A stretch of DNA of 6,012 nt. Origin: Brevundimonas sp. UBA7664 (GTDB lineage Bacteria; Pseudomonadota; Alphaproteobacteria; Caulobacterales; Caulobacteraceae). The position numbers were made by a program, and so were the translations under genes. Shown here piece after piece: positions 1 through 4,981 of this stretch. The stretch lies in contig NZ_DLHQ01000003.1 in NCBI RefSeq assembly GCF_002483305.1, forward strand, positions 51,222 to 57,233, in the 5' to 3' direction. The number at the start of each line of letters is the position of its first letter. Position 1 is the stretch's first letter. Under the pieces are notes generated by a model. The model did no database searches. It saw only the letters and a program-made list of their open reading frames with translations, and was not told where the DNA came from.

Positions 1-377
1 CCGAGCCCGCCGCGGCGCGTCTGCCCGCCGGCCGCAATCGCCTGACCACGCCGGTGGATGGCGCGCCGTCGCGCCGCTTCGGCCAGGGCTCCAGCGGCTG
101 GGGCTGGCGCGCCGACAGCGCCGAGGTCCGCGCGCCGGCTGCCGGACGCGTGGCCTTCGCCGGGCCGCTGAGCGGATGGGGACATGTGGTCATCCTCGAC
201 CTCGGCCCCGGCTGGCGCGCGGTGATCTCGGGGTTGGACGAGCTCTCGGTCGAGGCGGGCGCGCGGATCGCCGACGGCCAGACCCTGGGCCGCACCGGCG
301 AGGACGGCGAGGTCGCCTTCGAGCTCCGCCGCGACGAACGCCCGATCGATCCGGCGCCGTGGTTGCGTGAGGGTTGA
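1..377 (+). CDS. envC: EnvC-like murein hydrolase activator, C-terminal LytM (M23) domain, 5' partial
   Basis: The reading frame is open from the window edge (first full codon at base 3) and gives 124 residues before TGA; the N-terminus lies outside. What is visible is a LytM/M23 beta-sheet domain: a PVDG...RRFGQ entry strand, then RAPAAGRVAFAGPLSGWGHVVILDLG, GLDELSVEAGARIADGQTLG, and the closing FELRRDERPIDPAPWL. The ending FELRR..RPIDP.PWL is typical of EnvC-type proteins. The zinc ligands of active M23 peptidases are absent: the usual HxH strand reads AFELRR, and no HxxxD is seen in the opening strand. EnvC proteins are periplasmic, usually begin with a signal peptide and coiled coil, and activate septal amidases rather than cutting peptidoglycan themselves. 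The S41 protease gene follows 137 bases downstream, an arrangement I associate with alphaproteobacteria. A non-EnvC degenerate M23 protein cannot be excluded without the N-terminus. Confidence 0.82.
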   Translation, partial: EPAAARLPAGRNRLTTPVDGAPSRRFGQGSSGWGWRADSAEVRAPAAGRVAFAGPLSGWGHVVILDLGPGWRAVISGLDELSVEAGARIADGQTLGRTGEDGEVAFELRRDERPIDPAPWLREG

Positions 378-424
378 AACCGCTTCCCATCCGCCGATGA
401 CGCTGATTTTATCCGGGAATCGCC

Positions 425-469
425 GATCGGCCACGATTTCGTCGCCGACAGCCTCGTAACTGGCCGATC
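425..469. repeat. 9-bp inverted repeat in the leader of the S41 protease gene
   Basis: GATCGGCCA (425-433) is repeated exactly in inverted form as TGGCCGATC (461-469), with 27 bases between the arms. Inside the loop a smaller ACGA-TT-TCGT hairpin sits at 433-442, its first A being the last base of the left arm. The element lies in the 137-base gap between the envC-like gene and the protease, ending 45 bases before the protease start. It has no T-run, so it does not look like a terminator. It could be an RNA leader structure or a spaced operator. No convincing promoter boxes were found in this gap. Confidence 0.4.
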
Positions 470-514
470 AAGAGCCGTCTTCCGTCCCGCCGTCCGTCTG
501 CTGAAAGAAACCCG

Positions 515-1885
515 ATGCGTAAACTGTTGCTGATCGGCGCCGCCGCCGTCGCCCTGGTCGGGGCCGGCGCCGCGACCGCCACGGGCCAGACCCCGCGCAA
601 TGAGGCGTTCCGGATGCTGGCCCTGTTCGGCGACGTGCTGGGCATTGTCGAACAGGCCTATGTCGTGCCGGTCGATGACAAGAAGCTGATCGAGGCGGCG
701 CTGCAGGGCATGATGGGGGCGCTGGACCCCCACTCCAACTATCTGCCGCCCGAGGGCTATGGCGAGCTGCAGGAGCGGACCTCGGGCGCCTATTCGGGCG
801 TGGGCCTGACCATCCAGGCCGAGGGCGGACTGGTGAAGGTGATCTCGCCGATGGACGGCGGCCCCGCCGCCCGCGCCGGGGTCAACGCCGGCGACGTCAT
901 CTCCTCCATCGAGGGCCAGAGCGCCGCGGGTCTGACCGTCACCCAGGTTTCCGACAAACTGCGCGGCGCCGTCGGCACCTCGGTCAAGGTCACCTTCCTG
1001 CGCGACGGCGAGGAGCCGCGCGAGGTCACCCTGACGCGCGAGGTCATCAAGATCGAATCCGTCACGGGCCGGATCGAGGGCGATTTCGCCTATCTGCGGG
1101 TCTCGACCTTCAACGAGAACACGGGCCGCGAACTGGGCGAGACCATCGCCCGGCTGAAGGCGGAGAACCCCGCAATCAAGGGCTATGTGCTGGACCTGCG
1201 CAACAACGGCGGCGGCCTGCTGGACGCGGCCATCGCCGTCTCCGACGCCTTCCTGGAACGCGGCGAGATCGTCAGCCAGCGCGGACGCAAGGCCGACCAG
1301 ATCCAGCGCTACGGCGCGCGGCCCGGCGATCTGACCGGCGGCCTGCCTGTCGTCGTGCTGATCAACTACGGCTCGGCCTCGGCCTCGGAGATCGTGGCCG
1401 GCGCCCTGAAGGACCACCAGCGGGCGACGATCCTTGGCCTGACCAGCTTCGGCAAGGGCTCGGTGCAGACCGTCATTCCGCTGCGCAACGGCCGGGACGG
1501 GGCGATCTCGATCACCACAGCGCGCTATTTCACCCCCTCGGGCGCCTCGATCCAGAAGATCGGCATCGAGCCGGATCTGGAGGTCTCCCGGTCGCTGGCC
1601 GAGGCGCGGATCGTGTCGCGGTCGAACTTCATCTATTCGGAAGCCGCCTTCGCCACGGCGCTCGACGCCTCCATCGGGGCCGAACGCAAGGGGCCGCACA
1701 CCCCGCACGAGGCCCCCGGCGAGGCCTGGCCCGAGGACAAGGACTACCAGCTGGAGCGGGCCTTCGACGTGCTGCGCGCTGGCGGGAATCTGGCCCAGCT
1801 GGCGGCGGCGCCCGAAGGCATTGTCGTGACCGCGCCGGGCACGGCCCTGGCGGCGACCGAGCCGGAGCCCGCGCCGGAAAACTGA
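515..1885 (+). CDS. ctpA: S41 family C-terminal processing protease (CtpA/Prc type) with PDZ domain
   Basis: A 456-residue periplasmic serine protease of normal family length. Residues 1-22 form a signal peptide (MRK, a Leu/Ala/Val-rich core, likely cut after ATA). Residues about 35-85 resemble the N-terminal S41 helical region (GMMGALDPHSNYLPP). A PDZ domain spans about 90-165 (GVGLTI...GPAARAGVNAGDVI) and binds substrate C-termini. The S41 core spans about 185-345, with LDLRNNGGG at 226-234. The Ser/Lys dyad is S289 (in NYGSASASEI) and K314 (in SFGKGSVQT), spaced 25 residues apart as in E. coli Prc S430/K455; E292 and D300 match further conserved positions. The C-terminal 70 residues are Ala/Pro/Glu-rich and probably flexible. 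ATG 515 is chosen because the signal peptide starts there; a purine-rich GAAAGAAA ends 4 bases before it as a weak ribosome binding site. The family trims or degrades periplasmic proteins, including cell-wall enzymes, which fits the neighbouring envC-like gene. The particular substrate is unknown. Confidence 0.93.
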   Translation: MRKLLLIGAAAVALVGAGAATATGQTPRNEAFRMLALFGDVLGIVEQAYVVPVDDKKLIEAALQGMMGALDPHSNYLPPEGYGELQERTSGAYSGVGLTIQAEGGLVKVISPMDGGPAARAGVNAGDVISSIEGQSAAGLTVTQVSDKLRGAVGTSVKVTFLRDGEEPREVTLTREVIKIESVTGRIEGDFAYLRVSTFNENTGRELGETIARLKAENPAIKGYVLDLRNNGGGLLDAAIAVSDAFLERGEIVSQRGRKADQIQRYGARPGDLTGGLPVVVLINYGSASASEIVAGALKDHQRATILGLTSFGKGSVQTVIPLRNGRDGAISITTARYFTPSGASIQKIGIEPDLEVSRSLAEARIVSRSNFIYSEAAFATALDASIGAERKGPHTPHEAPGEAWPEDKDYQLERAFDVLRAGGNLAQLAAAPEGIVVTAPGTALAATEPEPAPEN

Positions 1886-1906
1886 CGCGAAAACGGGAGG
1901 CTGGAT

Positions 1907-1931
1907 GCCTAACGGCCCGTTAGGCTTTCTT
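1907..1931 (+). terminator. Intrinsic terminator after the S41 protease gene
   Basis: GCCTAAC (1907-1913) and GTTAGGC (1919-1925) form a perfect 7-bp stem around GGCCC, followed directly by TTTCTT. It starts 21 bases after the protease stop codon. If it works, the downstream deacetylase gene needs its own promoter or depends on readthrough. Confidence 0.68.
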
Positions 1932-2004
1932 AACCGACGCCCGCCACTGTGAGCCGTGAAGGAGTCCGTTTCGCGGACCCCCGTTCGAGCGTCCAGTCCC
2001 GCCC

Positions 2005-3204
2005 ATGTTCGCCAAGCGCCAGTCCGTCCTCGCCACCACCGCCGGAGCGCCCCCGGTGCGCCGCTCGCTGCGTGATAATTTCGCCCCCGTCGGCCGGATC
2101 CTCAAGCGGCCGCCCGTCGCCGTCGCCGGCGCGGGCCTGCTGCTGCTGGGCGCCGCCGCCCTGTTCATCACCGTGCTGGGCGACCCGCGCGCCGGCGCGC
2201 CGTCGGCCCGGGCGGCCCTGACCCGCGAGGTGGTCGCCGCGACCCCGCCGCCGACCGGGCTGGAAGCCTTCTCCATGGGCGCCTACGGCTCGTGGCAGGA
2301 CCTGACCGGCGAGGCCGGCGCCGTCGATCCCGCCCTCGGCGGCGAGGCCGTCATCACCCTGCCCAACGGCGCCACCGTGTCCGGCGACGGCGCGCCCGTG
2401 ACCGCCCCGCGCGTCGCCGCCAGCCCCCTGCCCCCGGCCCCCATCGCCGGCCTGAGCCAGCCCGGGCCCAACGGCCCCCTGCCGACCATCGCCAGCGACG
2501 GCCGCGTCCCGGCCCAGGCCTATGCCCGCCCGTTCCGCTCCAACGGCCGCCCGCGCGTCGCCCTGATCGTCGGCGGGCTCGGCCTCAACGCCGTGACCAC
2601 CCGCGCCGCCATCGAACGCCTGCCGCCGGAGGTAACGCTGAGCTTCGTGCCCTATGCCGAGGGCCTGCAAGGCTGGATCGACCTGGCCCGCGCCCAGGGC
2701 CATGAGGTCATGCTGGAAATGCCGATGGAGCCGACCGGCTATCCCGACAATGACCCCGGTCCGCACACCCTGCTGGCCTCCGGCCAGCCGGCCGACATCC
2801 AGGCGCGAATGAACTGGCTGCTGGGACGGGCGACCGGCTATTTCGGCGTCACCAACTATATGGGCGACCGGTTCGCGAGTTCGGACGCGGGCATGACCGC
2901 CTTTCTGACCATCCTGCGCCAGCGCGGCGTCGCCTTCCTCGACGACGGTTCGATGAGCCGCCGGCCCGGCGCCTGGGCCCGGGCCAGCGCCAACCGCATC
3001 ATCGACGAGGAACAGAACCCCACCGCCATCGTCGCCCAGCTGAATGCACTCGAGGCCCTCGCCAAGGGCCGCGGCCAGGCGATGGGCACGGGCTTCAGCT
3101 ATCCGGTCACGGTCGAGGCCGTGGCCCGCTGGACCGCCGATCTGGACGCGCGGGGGCTGCAACTGGCCCCGGCCTCGGCGATGACGCAGCGGCCGGGAAG
3201 ATAG
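2005..3204 (+). CDS. Divergent polysaccharide deacetylase family protein, membrane-anchored, degenerate active site
   Basis: A 399-residue protein. Residues 1-35 are short, basic and probably cytoplasmic. Residues about 36-58 form one transmembrane helix (PVAVAGAGLLLLGAAALFITVL). Residues about 60-175 are an Ala/Pro/Gly-rich periplasmic linker. Residues about 183-395 match the divergent polysaccharide deacetylase domain (PF04748, YibQ-like): RVALIVGGLGLN, TLSFVPYAEG, GHEVMLEMPMEP, PGPHTLL, GVTNYMGDRFASS, VAFLDDGS and a final GTGFSYPVTVEAVARW. Most family members read IDDxG, HExxxHxPME and NHMG at the putative metal site. Here these are VGGLG, HEVMLEMPME and NYMG, so the usual ligands are largely missing and catalysis is doubtful. 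An in-frame stop at 1957 and no other start make ATG 2005 the earliest start. It has no Shine-Dalgarno match: the nearest, GAAGGAG at 1958-1964, is 40 bases upstream. Neighbours suggest an envelope role; the substrate is unknown. Confidence 0.88.
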   Translation: MFAKRQSVLATTAGAPPVRRSLRDNFAPVGRILKRPPVAVAGAGLLLLGAAALFITVLGDPRAGAPSARAALTREVVAATPPPTGLEAFSMGAYGSWQDLTGEAGAVDPALGGEAVITLPNGATVSGDGAPVTAPRVAASPLPPAPIAGLSQPGPNGPLPTIASDGRVPAQAYARPFRSNGRPRVALIVGGLGLNAVTTRAAIERLPPEVTLSFVPYAEGLQGWIDLARAQGHEVMLEMPMEPTGYPDNDPGPHTLLASGQPADIQARMNWLLGRATGYFGVTNYMGDRFASSDAGMTAFLTILRQRGVAFLDDGSMSRRPGAWARASANRIIDEEQNPTAIVAQLNALEALAKGRGQAMGTGFSYPVTVEAVARWTADLDARGLQLAPASAMTQRPGR

Positions 3205-3332
3205 GGCTTAGGCAGCAGGCAGCAGGCAGCAGGCAGCAGGCAGCAGGCAGCAGGCAGCAGGCGATACGTTCCGCCGATCGACCTGCTACAAGCTTGAATC
3301 TTCCTGCTGCCTGCTGCCTGTTGCCTGAGCCC
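3204..3332. repeat. 30-bp long-range inverted repeat flanking the rppH leader
   Basis: Bases 3204-3233 can pair with 3303-3332 over 30 consecutive positions. The only non-Watson-Crick pairs are T3209:G3327 and G3215:T3321, both allowed G-U wobbles in RNA. The match runs past the repeat units into unique flanks (GGGCTTAGGC against GCCTGAGCCC), so it is not merely repeat meeting repeat. The 69-base loop (3234-3302) holds the remaining GGCAGCA copies and an 8-bp palindrome, CAAGCTTG. The left arm starts on the last base of the deacetylase stop codon; the right arm ends 2 bases before the rppH ATG. No T-run follows, so a classical terminator is unlikely. Confidence 0.8.
3211..3262. repeat. Heptanucleotide tandem repeat (GGCAGCA) x 7.4
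   Basis: Seven perfect head-to-tail copies of GGCAGCA occupy 3211-3259, followed by a partial GGC. The inverted unit TGCTGCC recurs three times at 3305-3325, the last copy with one change (TGTTGCC). The array is intergenic, starting 6 bases after the deacetylase stop. Perfect short-unit arrays are prone to slipped-strand copy changes, so the number of units may vary among isolates. It is not a CRISPR array because there are no spacers. Confidence 0.95.
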
Positions 3333-3334
3333 CC

Positions 3335-3820
3335 ATGACCGACCTCTCCCGCTACCGCCCCAACGTCGGCGTCGTGCTGTTCCATCCCGACGGGCGCGTC
3401 TGGTACGGGCGCCGGATCGGGACCGAAGGCCCCCACAACTGGCAGTTTCCGCAGGGCGGGGTCGACGACGGCGAGGATCTGGAAGCCGCCGCGCGACGGG
3501 AGCTGTTCGAGGAAACTGGGGTGGTCTCGGCCGAATTGATCGCCCGGACAGAGGGATGGATCGCCTACGACTTCCCCACCGACTACGGCGGGTCGAAACA
3601 GGCGCGCGGCTGGGCCGGCCAGAAGCAGCAGTGGTTCGCCTTCCGCTTCACCGGCGACGAGTCCGAGATCGATCTGGAAGCCCATGGCGAGATCGAGTTC
3701 GACGCCTGGCGCTGGGGACCGCTGTCGGAGGCGGCTGAGCTGATCGTGCCGTTCAAGCGCGCGGCCTATGAGCAGATGATCGGTGTGTTCGCCCCTTTGG
3801 CAGCGCCCGCGTCGAGATAG
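3335..3820 (+). CDS. rppH: RNA pyrophosphohydrolase RppH (Nudix family)
   Basis: A 161-residue cytoplasmic Nudix hydrolase of usual RppH length. It converts the 5'-triphosphate or diphosphate end of mRNA to a monophosphate, which exposes transcripts to RNase E-type decay. The Nudix signature is intact at residues 41-63: G41, E47, then REL.EE.GV at 55-63, where E56, E59 and E60 are the metal-binding glutamates. RppH-specific surroundings are present: MTDLSRYRPNVGVVLF at the N-terminus, NWQFPQGG before the box, and GQKQQWF at 95-101, which separates RppH from other Nudix enzymes such as MutT. ATG 3335 gives the standard family N-terminus, but no Shine-Dalgarno sequence precedes it. The bases immediately upstream instead belong to the right arm of a 30-bp inverted repeat, so initiation may be leaderless or structure-dependent. 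The preceding gene ends 130 bases upstream. Confidence 0.95.
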   Translation: MTDLSRYRPNVGVVLFHPDGRVWYGRRIGTEGPHNWQFPQGGVDDGEDLEAAARRELFEETGVVSAELIARTEGWIAYDFPTDYGGSKQARGWAGQKQQWFAFRFTGDESEIDLEAHGEIEFDAWRWGPLSEAAELIVPFKRAAYEQMIGVFAPLAAPASR

Positions 3821-3888
3821 CCGGAACGCCGTCACCCGGCCCTCCAGAGACAATCCCCAGATTGTGGGCTTTATCGCATTCTATTTTC

Positions 3889-3906
3889 ACGCGATCGTGA
3901 TCGCGT
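3889..3906. promoter_or_regulatory. Perfect 18-bp palindromic element, candidate operator
   Basis: ACGCGATC-GT-GATCGCGT has perfect 8-bp arms around a GT centre. It sits in a comparatively A+T-rich stretch between rppH and the small secreted protein gene, 76 bases before that gene's start. Symmetry and length suit a dimeric DNA-binding regulator. An A+T-rich CTATTTT lies immediately upstream, but no firm -35/-10 pair could be fixed. The regulator is unknown. Confidence 0.42.
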
Positions 3907-3909
3907 CAG

Positions 3910-3930
3910 GATTGCGCTCACTACGCAATC
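3910..3930. promoter_or_regulatory. 7-bp inverted repeat, second candidate operator or leader hairpin
   Basis: GATTGCG (3910-3916) and CGCAATC (3924-3930) are perfect inverted arms around a 7-base centre, starting 4 bases after the 18-bp palindrome. A TGGAGGA motif follows at once (3931-3937) but no start codon lies at a usable distance from it. The element may be a DNA-binding site or an RNA hairpin in the leader of the downstream gene. Confidence 0.35.
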
Positions 3931-3968
3931 TGGAGGACCATCCGGAGCCAACAGGCAATCAACGGTTT

Positions 3969-3974
3969 GGAGGA
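3969..3974 (+). promoter_or_regulatory. Strong ribosome binding site fixing the start of the small secreted protein
   Basis: GGAGGA is followed by a 7-base spacer and ATG at 3982. It decides the start in favour of ATG 3982 over the in-frame TTG at 3967, which would lie across the site itself. It is the best Shine-Dalgarno match among the plus-strand genes here. Confidence 0.8.
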
Positions 3975-3981
3975 ACTGAAG

Positions 3982-4242
3982 ATGAGAACTCTTCTTGTGA
4001 TTTCGACGATCGCGGTCCTGGGCGCGGGCGGTCCCGGCATCGCCCTGGCCGATCCGGGCGATCCGGACGATCCCCAATCGGGCGGCTGCATCAGCACCGG
4101 GTGCAAGGGTGTTTACCCGGGTGGCGAACTTCCGCCGGGCGACAAACTGCCCGAGCTGCCGGATCCCATCATCTGCATGGAGCTGGTCGGCGACGATTCG
4201 ACACCGCCCGAGGATCAATGGGGCGGCTGCATCCTGCCCTGA
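3982..4242 (+). CDS. Small secreted four-cysteine, acidic Pro/Asp-rich protein, unrecognised
   Basis: An 86-residue product I do not recognise. Residues 1-23 are a clear signal peptide (MRTLLVISTIAVLG core, ending IALA), with likely cleavage after A23. The mature part of about 63 residues begins DPGDPDDP, is rich in Pro, Gly and Asp, and carries four cysteines at 36, 41, 65 and 83. Two of them lie in matching GGCI contexts (SGGCIST and WGGCILP), suggesting an internal symmetry or two disulfides. There is no lipobox, so it should be a soluble periplasmic or secreted protein. Reality as a gene is supported by the excellent ribosome binding site, the signal peptide, a dedicated upstream region with two inverted repeats, and a terminator 60 bases after the stop. 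The A+T-richer promoter region suggests independent regulation. No function is claimed. Confidence 0.72.
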   Translation: MRTLLVISTIAVLGAGGPGIALADPGDPDDPQSGGCISTGCKGVYPGGELPPGDKLPELPDPIICMELVGDDSTPPEDQWGGCILP

Positions 4243-4301
4243 CGCCCTGCCGGACGGACGCGCGCTCCTGAAGATCACCCGGACTGTTCAGGCGCGAAAA
4301 G

Positions 4302-4333
4302 ACGGGCTTCCCGCGATGCGGGAAGCCCGTTTC
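4302..4333. terminator. Bidirectional intrinsic terminator between convergent genes
   Basis: Bases 4302-4314 and 4318-4330 form a perfect 13-bp stem (ACGGGCTTCCCGC and its complement) with a 3-base GAT loop. On the plus strand it runs into TTTC. On the minus strand the stem is followed by CTTTTC (complement of GAAAAG at 4296-4301). It lies between the small secreted protein gene (ends 4242) and the convergent DUF1272 gene (ends 4353), so it can stop transcription from both sides. Confidence 0.88.
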
Positions 4334-4352
4334 TGTGCCGGCGGCCCGAGGC

Positions 4353-4598
4353 TCAGGCCGCCGCGCAGCCGTCCGGTTTGAGCCGCCGCGTCACGGACGC
4401 CGGGTATTTCGCCATCAGATGCGCCGGACGGACCGGCCGGGCGACGAAGCCGCCGCCGCAGTTGGGGCAGACGCCCTTCAGCACGCCGTCGACGCAGTCC
4501 GCGCAGAAGGTGCATTCAAAGGTGCAGATGCGGGCCTCGGCGCTGTCGAACGGCAGGTCGCGGTCGCAGCATTCGCAGTTGGGTCGGAGCTCGAGCAT
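4353..4598 (-). CDS. DUF1272 family small cysteine-rich protein
   Basis: An 81-residue protein matching the DUF1272 family (PF06906) by its opening MLELRPNCECCDRDLP, the central ICTFECTFCADCV and the CPNCGG turn. It has ten cysteines (8, 10, 11, 25, 29, 32, 35, 44, 47, 78). The C10/C11, C29-x2-C32-x2-C35 and C44-x2-C47 groups look like one or two zinc-binding sites of a treble-clef or rubredoxin-like kind, so the protein is probably a small cytoplasmic zinc-binding module. The biochemical role of the family is not established. It lies 18 bases downstream of the Gdx-type transporter on the same strand, so the two are probably cotranscribed, with this gene second. No strong ribosome binding site is seen (only CTCGGG near the start), which also suggests dependence on the upstream gene. 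Confidence 0.9.
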   Translation of the reverse strand: MLELRPNCECCDRDLPFDSAEARICTFECTFCADCVDGVLKGVCPNCGGGFVARPVRPAHLMAKYPASVTRRLKPDGCAAA

Positions 4599-4616
4599 GG
4601 CCCGAGGCTAACGCCG

Positions 4617-4937
4617 CTATTGCGACGGCGCCAGACGCATCAACACGATGCCGCTGACGATCAGCAACGCCGCGAGCACCCGCCACAGGCTGAGATGCTC
4701 CTGCAGGAAGACCACGCCGACGATGAAGGCGCCGACCGCGCCGATGCCGGTCCAGACCATATAGGCGGACCCCATCGGCAGGGACTTCATGGCCAGGGCC
4801 AGAAGGCCGAAGCTGGCCCCCATGAAGGCCAGGGTCGCCACGCTGGGCCACAGACGGGTGAACCCGTCCGACTGTTTCATGAAATAGGCCCACACGATCT
4901 CGAGCAGGCCGGCGATGATGAGGTAGGTCCAGGCCAT
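4617..4937 (-). CDS. sugE: SMR family transporter, Gdx/SugE (guanidinium exporter) type
   Basis: A 106-residue inner-membrane protein with four hydrophobic helices (about 2-20, 28-48, 57-78, 84-102), the standard size for small multidrug resistance proteins, which work as antiparallel dimers driven by proton exchange. The proton/substrate glutamate E13 is present in the first helix (AGLLEIVWAYFMK). The pattern is Gdx-like rather than EmrE-like: W16, S42, Y59 and W62 accompany E13, and the third helix reads AYMVWTGIGAVGA with the KSLPMGSAY lead-in. Members of this subtype export guanidinium and close derivatives; some were first named SugE for quaternary ammonium tolerance. The start is fixed by GGAGGG placed 5 bases before the ATG. 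The leader carries a hairpin resembling half of a guanidine-II riboswitch, which independently supports the substrate. A DUF1272 gene follows 18 bases later. Substrate assignment is by motif only. Confidence 0.92.
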   Translation of the reverse strand: MAWTYLIIAGLLEIVWAYFMKQSDGFTRLWPSVATLAFMGASFGLLALAMKSLPMGSAYMVWTGIGAVGAFIVGVVFLQEHLSLWRVLAALLIVSGIVLMRLAPSQ

Positions 4938-4942
4938 GACGG

Positions 4943-4948
4943 CCCTCC
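4943..4948 (-). promoter_or_regulatory. Ribosome binding site of the Gdx-type transporter
   Basis: On the minus strand GGAGGG precedes the ATG by 5 bases. It starts 3 bases after the ACGG-loop hairpin. A CCTCCGC segment further upstream (4994-5000, minus strand) can pair with GTGGAGG (4944-4950) over 7 bp including one G-U, which could hide this site. Confidence 0.75.
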
Positions 4949-4951
4949 ACG

Positions 4952-4981
4952 TTGAAGACGCCGGGCCGTCCCGGACTTCAA
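4952..4981 (-). promoter_or_regulatory. ACGG-tetraloop hairpin, candidate half of a guanidine-II (mini-ykkC) riboswitch
   Basis: On the minus strand the leader reads TTGAAG-T-CCGGG-ACGG-CCCGG-CGT-CTTCAA. This is a 5-bp GC stem closed by a G-C pair on an ACGG loop, extended by a second perfect 6-bp stem across a 1x3 internal loop. Guanidine-II riboswitches consist of two stem-loops with ACGR loops flanked by G and C runs, located just before the ribosome binding site of gdx/sugE genes. Loop, closing pairs, position and downstream gene all match for one stem-loop. A partner with a perfect ACGR loop was not found. The best candidate, GAGG-CCACGT-CCTC at 5000-5013, has ACGT off-centre. The call therefore rests on one good half-site plus context. 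Confidence 0.5.

Noticed and set aside
374..402. TTGAAA at 374-379 as a -35 box for the S41 protease
   Set aside because: No plausible -10 hexamer lies at 16-18 bases; the hexamer overlaps the upstream stop codon and is probably chance.
1930..3162. Long minus-strand open frame (410 codons) antisense to the deacetylase gene
   Set aside because: The predicted protein is low-complexity Gly/Ala/Arg typical of antisense frames in GC-rich DNA, and the plus strand holds a recognisable domain with a transmembrane anchor.
3204..3332. Tandem repeats read as a CRISPR array or an intrinsic terminator
   Set aside because: There are no spacers between units and the unit is only 7 bases; the hairpin has no following T-run and is far longer than a terminator stem.
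3107..3853. Minus-strand open frame (248 codons) across rppH and the tandem repeat, with a repeated ACCLLPA segment
   Set aside because: The protein repeat is only the heptanucleotide array read through in three frames; the rest is antisense to rppH and the deacetylase end.
3783..4271. Plus-strand open frame (162 codons) overlapping the end of rppH and the small secreted gene
   Set aside because: It runs out of frame through both genes and the palindromic control region; the in-frame small protein has a signal peptide and a better start.
4516..4950. Alternative minus-strand frame of 144 codons over the transporter
   Set aside because: It is a shifted frame of the SMR gene; the 106-codon frame has the four membrane helices and family motifs.
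4335..4955. Plus-strand open frame (206 codons) over the DUF1272 and transporter genes
   Set aside because: It is antisense to two recognisable genes, with a His/Asp/Gly/Arg-rich shadow composition and no ribosome binding site.
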